Shown: positions 36,346 through 45,249, counted from the first letter of the stretch. The stretch: DNA of 64,000 nucleotides from Halomonas sp. LBP4 (GCF_003202205.1 NZ_PDOG01000004.1:88631-152630); one strand, 5' to 3'. Numbers and translations: made by a program. The notes: a model not told the origin generated them from the letters alone.

Positions 36346-37083
36346 ATGTTACCCAGCCTGTACATCTCCCACGGCTCGCCCATGCTGGCGCTCACGCCGA
36401 CCCCGGCCCACGACTTCCTGCGGGAACTGGGCCGCCACTACCGCCCGGCGGCCATCGTGGTGGTCTCGGCCCACTGGGCGACCCGCGGCCTGGCCGTCAG
36501 CACCAGTGCCCGGCCCGAGACCATCCACGACTTCGGCGGCTTTCCGCGGGAACTCTACGAGTGCCAGTATCCCGCCCCCGGCGAGCCCGAACTGGCACGG
36601 CGGCTGGCCGAGGAGCTCGGCGCCACGCCGGTGGAGCGCGGCCTCGACCACGGCGCCTGGGTCCCGCTCTCGCTGATGGTGCCGGAGGCCGATATCCCGG
36701 TGGTGTCGCTGTCGCTGCCCACCACCTGGTCCAACGCCGCACTGGTCGCGCTGGGCGAGAAGCTCGCCCGACTGCGCGAGGAGAAGGTGCTGGTGATCGG
36801 GTCGGGCAGCCTGACCCATAACCTGGGGGCCATGACTCCGGAGCACGGCACCGTGCCCGCCTGGGTCAGCGACTTCATCGACTGGGTGCACGGGCGCCTG
36901 CTGGCCGACGATCGCCCCGCCCTGCTCGCCTGGGAGCAGACGCCTCACGGCCGTGCCAACCACCCGACCCCGGAGCACTTCCAGCCGCTGCTGGTGGCGA
37001 TGGGGGCGGGCGGCCAGGCACAACGCCTGCACCACAGCGTCGAGCACGGCGTGCTGGCCATGGATGTCTACGCCTTCGCCTGA
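36346..37083 (+). CDS. DODA/LigB-type extradiol dioxygenase (YgiD-like)
   Basis: 245-aa class III extradiol ring-cleavage dioxygenase, similar to plant 4,5-DOPA dioxygenase and E. coli YgiD. Metal-ligand histidines are in LYISHGSPM, VVSAHWATRG, GLDHGAWVPL and IGSGSLTHNLG. GAGGAGAT precedes the ATG at 36346, favouring it over an ATG 18 bp upstream. The physiological catechol is unknown. Confidence 0.92.
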   Translation: MLPSLYISHGSPMLALTPTPAHDFLRELGRHYRPAAIVVVSAHWATRGLAVSTSARPETIHDFGGFPRELYECQYPAPGEPELARRLAEELGATPVERGLDHGAWVPLSLMVPEADIPVVSLSLPTTWSNAALVALGEKLARLREEKVLVIGSGSLTHNLGAMTPEHGTVPAWVSDFIDWVHGRLLADDRPALLAWEQTPHGRANHPTPEHFQPLLVAMGAGGQAQRLHHSVEHGVLAMDVYAFA

Positions 37084-37167
37084 GCCCCCTGGTGAGGCAG
37101 GGACGCGAAGGAGCGCCTATGTTGATAAGGATACGCCCCTGCCACCGGAACGAGTCGAGGGTTCACC

Positions 37168-37515
37168 ATGACTGCCATCGACATGAGCCTGGGTGACCAC
37201 ATCACCCTCAAGCAACTGTCCTACGCGCTGACCCACGGCCTCTCACCCATCGTCGAGGTCGAGTCCCAGGACGGCATCTACATCGTGCGCTTCCACCATG
37301 CCAACGGGGTCTCGGAGCTGGCGGACGCCAACGGCAAGACCTGGACCTTCCTCGGCACCGGGGAGATCCAGGACCTGCTCGGCGACCTGGGCCTGACCCA
37401 TGGCGTGCTGACCTGGGCCGACCAGTGCGGCGACGAGATGATCGGCGTATCGGGACATGCCATCACGCCCGACGAGCGGCTGGCCTACGGCACCCGCATC
37501 GCCTTTCGCTCCTGA
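37168..37515 (+). CDS. Hypothetical protein
   Basis: 115-aa cytoplasmic protein not assigned to a family. It has a beta-rich middle (SPIVEVESQDGIYIVRFHHA) and ends in a short strand ERLAYGTRIAFRS. GAGGG stands about 7 bp before the ATG, and base composition matches its neighbours. DUF6482-like proteins in Halomonas have similar size and sequence, but I cannot be sure of that link. Confidence 0.65.
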   Translation: MTAIDMSLGDHITLKQLSYALTHGLSPIVEVESQDGIYIVRFHHANGVSELADANGKTWTFLGTGEIQDLLGDLGLTHGVLTWADQCGDEMIGVSGHAITPDERLAYGTRIAFRS

Positions 37516-37575
37516 CCGCCACGGGCTAATGTAGGGGGCATGACCCTCAGCGAGTGATAACGTCCGGTGCTCGAC

Positions 37576-38094
37576 ATGTCCCGCACGCCCCGTCGCGCCG
37601 CCCACCGGCGGCGCCCTGTCTCCGGCCCGGCCCTGCGTCTCCTGGCGGCGGGGATGGCGCTGCTGGTGCTGGCCGGTTGTGCCAGCCGCGACCTGGCCAC
37701 CCGCGACACGGCCCCCGACGAGGGCCTCTCCCTCGAGCGTGCGCTGATCCTCGCCTCCGCCGAACAGGCCCTCGGCACGCCCTATCGCCCGGGCGGCAAT
37801 ACCCCCGAGGGCCTCGACTGCTCCGGCCTGGTCGAGCTGGTCTATCGCAACGCGGGCATTGCGGTGCCACGCACCGCCGACGACCAGTACCGCGAACTGC
37901 CGGAGGTGCGCCAGGCCCGTCCGGGTGACCTGCTGTTCTTCGGCGACCGCCGCAAGGCCACCCATGTCGGCATCTACCGCGGCAACGGCCAGATGATCCA
38001 CGCCCCGGGGCGGGGACGTGACGTGGTCAGCGTGCCGCTCGAGGTCGCCTACTGGCAGGAGCGCTTCCTCGGCGCCGCCGGGCCGGCGCCTTGA
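37576..38094 (+). CDS. NlpC/P60 family cell-wall lipoprotein
   Basis: 172-aa lipoprotein with an Arg-rich start, hydrophobic segment and lipobox LVLAGC. The NlpC/P60 domain has catalytic Cys in GLDCSGLVEL and His in THVGIYRGNGQMIHAP, with GDLLFF between. It would hydrolyse peptide bonds in peptidoglycan stem peptides, like Spr/MepS. A GTG nine bases upstream (37567) is an alternative start; neither has a clear ribosome site. Confidence 0.88.
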   Translation: MSRTPRRAAHRRRPVSGPALRLLAAGMALLVLAGCASRDLATRDTAPDEGLSLERALILASAEQALGTPYRPGGNTPEGLDCSGLVELVYRNAGIAVPRTADDQYRELPEVRQARPGDLLFFGDRRKATHVGIYRGNGQMIHAPGRGRDVVSVPLEVAYWQERFLGAAGPAP

Positions 38095-38213
38095 GTCCCG
38101 GCCTCCACGACCCGGGCCAGCCCGCTGCCCATACGGAGTTCGCCGGCCGGCTTTCCGGCCGGGCGCGCTCCGCGTGTCGTCGATGTTCACAGGGGGTGAT
38201 TGCATGGTTACAA

Positions 38214-38252
38214 TTATAAAAACGCCCTCATTAAATCTTCTTCGTTATAAAA
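38214..38252. promoter_or_regulatory. AT-rich promoter region with paired TTATAAAA motifs
   Basis: TTATAAAA at 38214-38221 and 38245-38252, 31 bp apart (three helical turns), in a sharply AT-rich stretch upstream of the ABC importer at 38296. They are candidate activator (for example CysB/Cbl-like) or promoter elements. Confidence 0.4.
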
Positions 38253-38295
38253 GTAGATCATCGGCCATGCCGATCGACGCCCCCTGGAGCCCCCC

Positions 38296-39327
38296 ATGTC
38301 ACGACGCATTCCTCTACTGGCCCTCCTGGCGACGCTGGTACTCGGCGCTGTCGGCCTGGCCAAGGCCAGTGATCATTCGACCACGCTCGAGGTCGGCTAC
38401 ATGCCGATCCTGCCGGTGGCCCAGCTGTTCGTGATGGAGGGCGAGGGCTGGACCGAGGAGGCCGGCCTCGAGCTGGAGCTGACCCGTTTCTCCAGCGGCC
38501 CGGCCATGGTCCAGGCGCTGGCCTCCGGCGAGCTCGATGTCATGTACTTCGGCATCGGCCCCGCCATGGTGGCCCGCGCCAACGGCGTGCCGATCAAGGT
38601 ACTGGCCGCGAGCATCCAGGAGCAGATCGGCCTGGTCGCCCGCGGCGAACTCGCCGGCTACTTCGACCAGTACGATGCCGCCGAGGCGATCACCCGCTTC
38701 ACCGAGGAGCAGAATCGCCAGCCCAAGATCGCCACCTTTCCCCAGGGGTCGGTCCCCGACACCGTGCTGCGCTACTGGCTGATCGAGCAGCTGGGGGTCG
38801 GCCTGGAGGCGGTCGAGATCGTCGCCATGGGCGCCGACCGCGTCCAGCAGGCGCTGCTGGCCGGCGCCGTGGACGCCGCCTCGATTCTCGAGCCGATCCT
38901 CACCACGGTCCAGGAACGTGACGACAGTGCCCGGGTGGTCGCGCGTGCCGGCGAGATGCTGCCCGGCCAGCCCGGTGCCGTACTGGCCGCCCGCGAGCGC
39001 GTGCTCGAGGAGGAGCCCGAAGCGATGCGCCGGCTGATGGCCCTGCATCTGCGTGCCACCGAGATGCTGGTCGAGGAGCCCGGCCGTGCCGCCCCCCATG
39101 TGCGCGAGTTCGTCGGCCGCCGCCTGATCGGCCTGGAAACGGTGGAAGCCGCCCTGAGCTCGCCGTCATCCCACTATGTCAGCGACCCGCATGCGATCCG
39201 GGAAGGCACGCGGCGCATGCACGACTTCCAGCTCGCCCAGGGGTCGCTGCGCCAGCCGGTCGATCTGGAGGCACTGTTCGACACCCGCCTGTATGACGAA
39301 GTGAGTGCGGAGCTGGCCACCCAATGA
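38296..39327 (+). CDS. Sulfonate/nitrate/taurine-type ABC transporter substrate-binding protein
   Basis: 343-aa periplasmic protein of the SsuA/TauA/NrtA group. It has a signal peptide (1-24), then VGYMPILPVAQLFVMEGEGW, GPAMVQALASGELDVMYFGI and QGSVPDTVLRYWL. The AT-rich promoter just upstream marks it as first gene of a three-gene importer. The family carries small oxyanions or aliphatic sulfonates; the ligand cannot be fixed from sequence. The nearby DsrE-like and SulP genes hint at sulfur. Confidence 0.9.
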   Translation: MSRRIPLLALLATLVLGAVGLAKASDHSTTLEVGYMPILPVAQLFVMEGEGWTEEAGLELELTRFSSGPAMVQALASGELDVMYFGIGPAMVARANGVPIKVLAASIQEQIGLVARGELAGYFDQYDAAEAITRFTEEQNRQPKIATFPQGSVPDTVLRYWLIEQLGVGLEAVEIVAMGADRVQQALLAGAVDAASILEPILTTVQERDDSARVVARAGEMLPGQPGAVLAARERVLEEEPEAMRRLMALHLRATEMLVEEPGRAAPHVREFVGRRLIGLETVEAALSSPSSHYVSDPHAIREGTRRMHDFQLAQGSLRQPVDLEALFDTRLYDEVSAELATQ

Positions 39328-40088
39328 CCTCTCCCCTGACCCGCTCGCGGCGCACCCTGCTCAGCGCCGCGGGCCTGTCCGGTTTTCTGCTGCTGTGGGA
39401 GCTGGCGCTGCGCAGCGGGCTGCTGCCCGGCAGCCTGGTCCCGCTACCCTCGGCGATCCCGCGGGTCTTCTGGTACGAGCTGATCGACGGCATCTGGCTG
39501 GAGGTGGTGCGCTCGAGCCTCGGTCACTACAGCGTGGGCCTGCTGCTGGGCTCGAGCCTGGGCATCGCGGTGGGGGTGTCGGCGGCGCTGATGCCGCGCT
39601 TCAATGCCCTGCACGCCTGGCTGGCCCGGCTGCTGCGCCCGATCCCGCCCCTGGCGTGGATTCCCTTCGCGATCATCTGGTTCGGCATCAATCCGGCCGC
39701 CGCCGCCTTCATCATCAGCATCGGCGTGTTCTGGATCAACTACTTCGCCAGCTACAGCGCGGTGCGCTCGGTGGACCCTGACTTCGACGAGGTGGCCCTG
39801 GCCTTTGGCCAGCGCAGTTTCCTGGCCCGGCTGACCAAGGTCAGCCTGCCAGCCGCCGCCCCGGGTATCCTGGGCGGCCTGCGCGCCGGCCTGGGACAGG
39901 GCTGGATGACCGTGGTGGCCGCCGAGCTGTTCGGCATCCCCGGTATCGGCCAGCGCATGATGGAGGCCTCGAGCCTGCTGGCCACCGATATCGTGGTGGT
40001 CTACATGCTGACCATCGCCGGGCTCTATGCGCTGTTCGACTTCCTGTTCATGCTGGTCCAGCATCGGGTCCTGAGGTGGCAGCCATGA
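39324..40088 (+). CDS. ABC transporter permease, SsuC/TauC type
   Basis: 254-aa inner-membrane permease with about six membrane segments and the EAA-type loop DEVALAFGQRSFLARLTKVS followed by LPAAAPGILGGLR. The ATG overlaps the binding-protein stop by 4 bp, and the stop overlaps the ATPase start by 4 bp, so the three genes are translationally coupled. Confidence 0.92.
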   Translation: MTSPLTRSRRTLLSAAGLSGFLLLWELALRSGLLPGSLVPLPSAIPRVFWYELIDGIWLEVVRSSLGHYSVGLLLGSSLGIAVGVSAALMPRFNALHAWLARLLRPIPPLAWIPFAIIWFGINPAAAAFIISIGVFWINYFASYSAVRSVDPDFDEVALAFGQRSFLARLTKVSLPAAAPGILGGLRAGLGQGWMTVVAAELFGIPGIGQRMMEASSLLATDIVVVYMLTIAGLYALFDFLFMLVQHRVLRWQP

Positions 40089-40852
40089 ACCGCCCCATCG
40101 CCGACGCGTCCCCGGTGCTGAGTGCACGCGAAGTCAGCCTCGGCTTCGGTTACACGCCCGTCCTCGCCGGCGTCGACCTGACCCTCTACCCACGCGAATT
40201 CATCGCCGTGGTGGGTGCCTCCGGCGTCGGCAAGTCGACCCTGCTGCGCGCCCTGACTGGCCTGCTCCCCCCGCAGTCCGGCGAGGTGGTGATTCCCGCC
40301 GGCAACGCCGAGGATACCCGCGCCTGGTCGATGGTCTTCCAGGCGCCGCGCCTCTTCCCCTGGCGTCGCGTGCGGGCCAACGTAGAGCTGGGGTTGGAGG
40401 GGCTGGCGTTATCGCGGGCCGAGCGTCGCCAGCGTGCGCTGGAGCCGTTGGCGCTGGTCGGCCTGGACGCCTATGCCGACCGCTGGCCGCACACCCTCTC
40501 CGGGGGCCAGCAGCAGCGGGTCGGCATCGCCCGCGCGCTCGCCGTGCGCCCGCGGGTCCTGTTCATGGACGAGCCCTTCTCGGCGCTCGATGCCATCACT
40601 CGCCGGCGGCTGCAGCAGGAGCTGATCGCGCTGCGCCGGCGCACCGAGGCCGCCATCGTCTTCGTCACCCACGACATCGAGGAGGCCGTGCTGCTGGCCG
40701 ACCGGGTGATGGTGCTCGGAGACCAGGCGCCGGGGCAGCCGGCCAGGGTAGTGGATACCCTGGAGGTCGACCTGCCGCTGGACGAGCGCCGAGACCACCC
40801 CGATTTCGCCCCCCTGGTGCAGGGCGTCGAAGCCCGTATCGGCGACCACTGA
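40085..40852 (+). CDS. ABC transporter ATP-binding protein, SsuB/TauB type
   Basis: 255-aa ATPase. Walker A is GASGVGKST, the signature LSGGQQQRVGIAR, Walker B VLFMDEPFSALD, and the switch His is in VTHDIEEAV. The Q-loop MVFQAPRLFPWRRV is typical of the nitrate/sulfonate/taurine class. The ATG at 40085 overlaps the permease stop; a GTG nine bases upstream is less likely. Confidence 0.92.
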   Translation: MNRPIADASPVLSAREVSLGFGYTPVLAGVDLTLYPREFIAVVGASGVGKSTLLRALTGLLPPQSGEVVIPAGNAEDTRAWSMVFQAPRLFPWRRVRANVELGLEGLALSRAERRQRALEPLALVGLDAYADRWPHTLSGGQQQRVGIARALAVRPRVLFMDEPFSALDAITRRRLQQELIALRRRTEAAIVFVTHDIEEAVLLADRVMVLGDQAPGQPARVVDTLEVDLPLDERRDHPDFAPLVQGVEARIGDH

Positions 40853-40880
40853 GGCGATCAAGACCCGAGGAGAACCCCCC

Positions 40881-41180
40881 ATGGCGACACTGCGCGTACT
40901 CTTGCATGCTCCCACTCCGCAAGCCCTGGGCCGTGCCCGGCGCAACGCCCGTAACCTGCTCGATGCCCGGCCCGCGGCCGAGGTGCTGATCATTGCCAAT
41001 GGCGGCGCCGTGGCCGCCGCCCTGGCACAGTCCGACGATACCGACCCCCACCTGCGCCTGTGCCGCAACTCCCTCAAGGCTCAGGGACTCGACAACGCCG
41101 CCGGCATCGGGGAGATCGACGCCGCCGTGGTCACCCTGGCCGAGCGCCAGGCCGAGGGCTGGGCCTATATCCGCGCCTGA
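40881..41180 (+). CDS. DsrE-like protein
   Basis: 99-aa protein of the DsrE/YchN-like superfamily: an N-terminal strand and helix (LRVLLHAPTPQALGRARRNA), then EVLIIANGGAVAAAL, LRLCRNSLKAQGLD and VVTLAERQAEGWAYIRA. The single Cys in LRLCRNS is in the position of the sulfur-carrying Cys of the superfamily. It lies 28 bp after the ABC ATPase and may be in the same operon, supporting a sulfur link. Actual chemistry is unknown. Confidence 0.8.
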   Translation: MATLRVLLHAPTPQALGRARRNARNLLDARPAAEVLIIANGGAVAAALAQSDDTDPHLRLCRNSLKAQGLDNAAGIGEIDAAVVTLAERQAEGWAYIRA

Positions 41181-41208
41181 ACCGGCGAGCCGTGGATTTA
41201 TCCGCCCC

Positions 41209-41225
41209 CTTAAGCGGGCGTTAAG
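41209..41225. promoter_or_regulatory. PmrA-like box 1
   Basis: CTTAAG-N5-GTTAAG, matching the YTTAAK-N5-YTTAAK pattern bound by PmrA/BasR/QseB response regulators. It lies 28 bp after the DsrE-like gene. No clear gene starts just downstream on the plus strand. Confidence 0.35.
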
Positions 41226-41351
41226 TTGCCGGGACCAGAGTATCGGGGAAACGTCATGGAGACGCCCCGACACCCTGCCTTCCCCCCGCCGTGCCGGTGA
41301 CCACCGGGGGCCCCGTGCCCGCCGCCGCTGGCCTGGCGGGAGCGCGCCACA

Positions 41352-41549
41352 TCACTCCCGCCCCGGCGCGTCCCTGCTGGCCAGGTCGGGACGGGATGCG
41401 TACTCCACGCCGTGGTCGCGCAGGTAGTCGCGGATCAGCTGTCGCACCACCTGGGACGGGGTCAGGTCCTGGGCCGCACACAGCTGCTCGAAGGCTCGCT
41501 TCTTGTGCGGGTCGATCAACAGGGTCAGGCGTGCTGTCTTCTTCTCCAT
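41352..41549 (-). CDS. Ribbon-helix-helix (CopG/MetJ-like) protein
   Basis: 65-aa RHH DNA-binding protein. The strand KTARLTLLIDPHKKRAFEQL is followed by the helix-turn-helix AQDLTPSQVVRQLIRDYL. Such proteins are autoregulators or antitoxin-like, acting as dimers on short repeats. It is divergent from the SulP gene across 192 bp that carry two copies of an 11-bp repeat, so it may regulate itself and the transporter. No toxin partner is adjacent. Confidence 0.82.
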   Translation of the reverse strand: MEKKTARLTLLIDPHKKRAFEQLCAAQDLTPSQVVRQLIRDYLRDHGVEYASRPDLASRDAPGRE

Positions 41550-41577
41550 GGCGATTCTCCGGCAGTATTACCATCAA

Positions 41578-41651
41578 ATGTTAATGTCCGCTGCCCGCCG
41601 GGGCAATGCCGGGGGCGTATTTGTCGACAATACTAACGACATGTTAATGTC
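41578..41651. repeat. 11-bp direct repeats between RHH and SulP genes
   Basis: ATGTTAATGTC occurs at 41578-41588 and 41641-41651, 63 bp apart (about six helical turns). RHH proteins often bind such repeats, so this is a candidate operator pair. Confidence 0.5.
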
Positions 41652-41741
41652 ATTCACATAAGCAACCGGATCGATCCCCGCTGGATATGTGGCCACCGGC
41701 CCATCCACGGTGCGGGTGACCACCCAGGGAGGACCCCGTGA

Positions 41742-43496
41742 ATGGCACGCCACCGACCGTCCCCACCCCTTCCCGGCATCGCCACCGGCCTGCGCGCGGC
41801 CTGGCGAGACGGCTACGGCCTGGACGACCTGCGCCACGACATCCTGGCCGGCGTGACCATCGGCACCGTGGCCGTGCCGCTCTCCATGGCCCTGGCGATC
41901 GCCACCGGCGTGCCTCCCCAGCACGGGCTCTACACGGCGATCGTCGCCGGCGCGATCATCGCGCTGACCGGCGGTTCACGCTTCAATGTCTCGGGTCCGA
42001 CGGCGGCCTTCGTCGTCATCCTCTTCCCCATCGTCCAGCAGTACGGCCTGGGCGGCCTGCTGATCGCCTCGATGATGGCCGGGGTGATCCTGGTGGTCCT
42101 CGGCATCACCGGCATGGGGCGCCTCATCCAGTACGTGCCCTATCCGGTGGTGCTCGGCTTCACGGCGGGGATCGCGGTGGTGATCGCCGTGCTGCAGCTG
42201 CCCGACTTCCTGGGGCTGGAGGTCGGGCAGCTGGGTGAGCACTTCGTCGAGAATCTGGGACGGATCGCCGTCTCGCTGCCCGGCCTGGCTCCGCTCGAGC
42301 TGGGGATCGGGGCCTTCACCCTGGGCGTCCTGCTGCTCTGGCCGCGCCTGCATGTGCCGATTCCGGCACCCCTGATCGGGCTGGTGGTCGGTGCGGTGGT
42401 GGCCTATGCGGTCAACCACGGGATAGGCGACCCGAGCACGGGGAACATGGTGGAGACCATCGCCTCGCGCTTCACCTGGGAGGTACAGGGCGAGACAGGC
42501 AGTGGCATCCCCCCGATCGCGCCGAGTTTCGTGGCCCCCTGGCGGCTGCCCGGCGCAGATGGTGAGCCACTGGTGCTGGATTTCGACCTGATTCGCGCCC
42601 TGCTGGGTCCCGCCTTCGCCATCGCCATGCTGGGGGCGATCGAGTCGTTGCTGTGCGCGATGGTGTCCGACGGACTGACCCGGACCCGGCATGACCCCAA
42701 CGCCGAACTGATCGGCCAGGGGCTGGGCAACATCGTCGCGCCGCTGTTCGGCGGCATCACCGCCACGGCCGCCATCGCCCGGACCGCCACCAACATCCGC
42801 AGCGGCGCCCGTTCGCCGATCGCGGCGGTGGTGCATGCGCTGGTGGTGCTGCTGGCGGTGGTCGCCCTGGCGGGCCTGCTGGGGCTGGTGCCGATGGCCG
42901 CGCTGGCGGCACTGCTGTTCATCGTCGCCTGGAACATGAGCGAGGCCCGGCACTTCCTCCACACCCTGCGCTCGGCCCCGCCGGGTGACGTGGCCATCCT
43001 GTTGACCTGCTTCACCCTGACCGTGCTCTTCGACATGGTGCTGGCGGTGGCCGTGGGCATCGGGCTGGCCGCCGCCCTGTTCATCCGGCGCATGTCGCTG
43101 CTGACCCAGACCCTGCGCGTCGATACCGGGTCCCATGCCCCCATCGACGAGCTGCCCGGCGAGGTCGCCCTCTACGACATCAACGGCCCGCTGTTCTTCG
43201 GCGCCGCCGAGAAGGCGCTCTCCTCGCTGCACCTGGTGGACCCGAAAGTGCGGATCGTCATCCTCGACATGCATGACGTGCCGAGCATGGATGGCACCGC
43301 CATCGTGGCCCTCAAGGCCCTGATCGACGAGATGCACCGCGAGGGGGTCGCACTGGTGCTGGTCGGCCTGCCGGCGCGGATCCTCGTCAAGCTGCGCCGT
43401 GCAGGCATCCGCCGGACGGCCGGCCGGCTGACCTACTGCCGAGAGCTGGCCCACGCCCGGAAGGTGGCCCTGCGCTGGCTCGCCCGCACCGCCTGA
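41742..43496 (+). CDS. SulP family inorganic anion transporter with STAS domain
   Basis: 584-aa inner-membrane protein. An SLC26/SulP transport domain (about 20-430) begins DDLRHDILAGVTIGTVAVPL, contains GSRFNVSGPTAAFVVILFP and about 12-14 membrane segments, and is followed by a cytoplasmic STAS domain (about 460-570; IVILDMHDVPSMDGTAIVAL). SulP members carry sulfate, bicarbonate, dicarboxylates or other anions. AGGGAGGA precedes the ATG. In halophiles many serve as bicarbonate or sulfate transporters. Confidence 0.93.
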   Translation: MARHRPSPPLPGIATGLRAAWRDGYGLDDLRHDILAGVTIGTVAVPLSMALAIATGVPPQHGLYTAIVAGAIIALTGGSRFNVSGPTAAFVVILFPIVQQYGLGGLLIASMMAGVILVVLGITGMGRLIQYVPYPVVLGFTAGIAVVIAVLQLPDFLGLEVGQLGEHFVENLGRIAVSLPGLAPLELGIGAFTLGVLLLWPRLHVPIPAPLIGLVVGAVVAYAVNHGIGDPSTGNMVETIASRFTWEVQGETGSGIPPIAPSFVAPWRLPGADGEPLVLDFDLIRALLGPAFAIAMLGAIESLLCAMVSDGLTRTRHDPNAELIGQGLGNIVAPLFGGITATAAIARTATNIRSGARSPIAAVVHALVVLLAVVALAGLLGLVPMAALAALLFIVAWNMSEARHFLHTLRSAPPGDVAILLTCFTLTVLFDMVLAVAVGIGLAAALFIRRMSLLTQTLRVDTGSHAPIDELPGEVALYDINGPLFFGAAEKALSSLHLVDPKVRIVILDMHDVPSMDGTAIVALKALIDEMHREGVALVLVGLPARILVKLRRAGIRRTAGRLTYCRELAHARKVALRWLARTA

Positions 43497-43534
43497 AGGG
43501 CGGCGCCGCCGCTGACATGCAACGGTCATCCCGC

Positions 43535-43551
43535 CTTAAGCGATTCTTAAG
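43535..43551. promoter_or_regulatory. PmrA-like box 2
   Basis: CTTAAG-CGATT-CTTAAG is a perfect YTTAAK-N5-YTTAAK match, 39 bp after the SulP stop and upstream of the thiE leader. With its flanks (CCGCC and GGCGC) it could alternatively form a terminator-like hairpin. Confidence 0.35.
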
Positions 43552-43621
43552 ACGGCGCCTCTAGACATGATGGGTTGACCTGCCTTTACAGCCAGGAAGC
43601 GGGCAGGGATAGTGGTGGCCT

Positions 43622-43707
43622 GACGACAGGGGCGCCGCGGCGATACCGCCACGGCTGAGACGCACCCTCGGAACCTGACCCGGATAATGCCGGCGTAGGG
43701 AGTCGTG
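43622..43707 (+). promoter_or_regulatory. TPP riboswitch (THI element)
   Basis: Conserved THI-box parts are present in order: GGGGCGCC, GGCTGAGACGCACCC, GAACCTGACCCGGATAATGC and CCGGCGTAGGGA. Closing stem ACGAC (43623-43627) pairs with GTCGT (43702-43706). It lies 42 bp before thiE and should turn the gene off when thiamine pyrophosphate is plentiful, probably by hiding the ribosome site. Confidence 0.95.
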
Positions 43708-43749
43708 CAGCTCCCGCCAGCCTGCACGTCCCGCGCCCGGGAGGACAGC

Positions 43750-44367
43750 ATGCCAATCGACCTTTCCCTCTACCTGGTCACCGACCCCGGCCTCTGCGCC
43801 GACCGCGGGCTGGTGGACACGGTGGTCGCCGCCGTGCGCGGCGGCGTGACCCTGGTGCAGCTGCGCGACAAGCACGCCTCCGATGCCGAGCTGATCGACC
43901 AGGCCCGCCGCCTCAAGGCCGCACTCGCCGGCAGCGGCGTGCCACTGATCATCAACGACCGCCCCGAGGTGGCCCTGGCCGCCGGGGCCGACGGCCTGCA
44001 CCTGGGCCAGGACGACGGCGACGTGGCCGCCGCCCGTGCCGCCCTGGGCGAGCGGGCGATCCTCGGGCTCTCGGTGCAGACCCACGCGCAGCTCGCTCGC
44101 CTCGATCCGGGCCCGCTGGACTACCTGGGCCTGGGCCCGGTGTTCGCCACCCCCACCAAGCACGACCACGCGCGCCCGCTGGGCTTCGACGGCCTGGCCG
44201 CGCTGGTCGCCGCCAGCCCCCTGCCCACGGTGGCCATCGGCGGCCTCAAGGCCGAGCATGCCGCAGCGGTGCGCTCGGCGGGGGCCGACGGTCTGGCGGT
44301 GATCTCGGCGATCTGCGGCCAACCCGACCCGGAGGCCGCGGCCCGGGCCTTCTTCACCCGGCACTGA
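43750..44367 (+). CDS. thiE: Thiamine-phosphate synthase ThiE
   Basis: 205-aa TIM-barrel enzyme that joins HMP-PP and the thiazole phosphate into thiamine phosphate. Conserved parts are LYLVTDPGLCADRG, GGVTLVQLRDKHASDAE, LIINDRPEVALAAGADGLHL followed by GQDD, GLGPVFATPTKHDH, and VAIGGLKAEHA. GGGAGGA precedes the ATG at 43750. A TPP riboswitch controls it. No other thi gene is adjacent. Confidence 0.96.
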   Translation: MPIDLSLYLVTDPGLCADRGLVDTVVAAVRGGVTLVQLRDKHASDAELIDQARRLKAALAGSGVPLIINDRPEVALAAGADGLHLGQDDGDVAAARAALGERAILGLSVQTHAQLARLDPGPLDYLGLGPVFATPTKHDHARPLGFDGLAALVAASPLPTVAIGGLKAEHAAAVRSAGADGLAVISAICGQPDPEAAARAFFTRH

Positions 44368-44373
44368 TGGCAC

Positions 44374-45249
44374 TCAAGAGGTGGGGCGGCGCTTCAGGGT
44401 CGTGCGGCGGTCGTGGTAGGCGATCGCCAGGCCGCTGCCGATGATCAGCAGACTGCCGACGAAGACCCAGAGGTCGGGCATCTCGCCCCAGAACCACCAG
44501 CCCAGCAGCACCGCCCAGAGCATGGCGGTGTAGTCGAAGGGGGCCGCGATGGCCGCCGGCGCGAAACGAAACGCCAGGGTGATGCACGCCGTCGCCCCGA
44601 TACCGACGATCCCCGAGCCGAGAAACCCCAGCCAGTGCCAGGGATGCGGCGTCTGCCACACCCAGGGCAGGGTGACCGTGGTCACCATCAGCGGCACCAG
44701 GGTGATGTAGAAGACCATGGCCCAGAGATGCTCGCGGCCCCCGTAGCGCCGCGAGGTGATCATCAGCAACGCATAGAAGACCGCCGCGGCCACCATGACC
44801 AGCGCGCCGGAGTGGAAACCCTCGCCGCCCGGCCGCACCACCACCAGCACCCCGGCAAAGCCCAGCAACGAGGCCGCCAGCACCTGGCGGTCGACCCTTT
44901 CGCCGAGCAGCGGCACCGACAGCAGCGTGACGAACAGCGGCGCGGCGAAGGCGATGGCCGTGGCCTTGGCCAGCGGCAGCAGGGTCAGGCCGAGCACGAA
45001 GAAGACCATGGTGCCGGTGTAGATCAGCCCGCGGGCCAGGTGTGCGCCGGGCCGGCGGGTGCGCAGCTTGCGCAGGCCGCCGCCGAAATGCGCCAGCAGC
45101 GCGATCAGCGGCAGCGATACCAGGGTACGGAAGAAGATGATCTGCAGCGGCGAATGCACCTCGCCCAGCCACTTGGCGATGGCGTCGCCGAGTGCCAGGC
45201 AGAAGACGCCCGCACACATGAACAGGATGCCCTTCAACGACGATGACAT
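44374..45249 (-). CDS. DMT superfamily transporter, EamA type
   Basis: 291-aa protein with ten membrane segments in two EamA halves. The first begins LFMCAGVFCLALGDAIAKWL and PLQIIFFRTLVSLPLIALL; the second contains FYALLMITSRRYGGREHLWA. It would export or import a small metabolite; substrates in this family vary. It converges with thiE, 6 bp away, and is divergent from the Zur-boxed operon at 45703. Confidence 0.9.
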   Translation of the reverse strand: MSSSLKGILFMCAGVFCLALGDAIAKWLGEVHSPLQIIFFRTLVSLPLIALLAHFGGGLRKLRTRRPGAHLARGLIYTGTMVFFVLGLTLLPLAKATAIAFAAPLFVTLLSVPLLGERVDRQVLAASLLGFAGVLVVVRPGGEGFHSGALVMVAAAVFYALLMITSRRYGGREHLWAMVFYITLVPLMVTTVTLPWVWQTPHPWHWLGFLGSGIVGIGATACITLAFRFAPAAIAAPFDYTAMLWAVLLGWWFWGEMPDLWVFVGSLLIIGSGLAIAYHDRRTTLKRRPTS

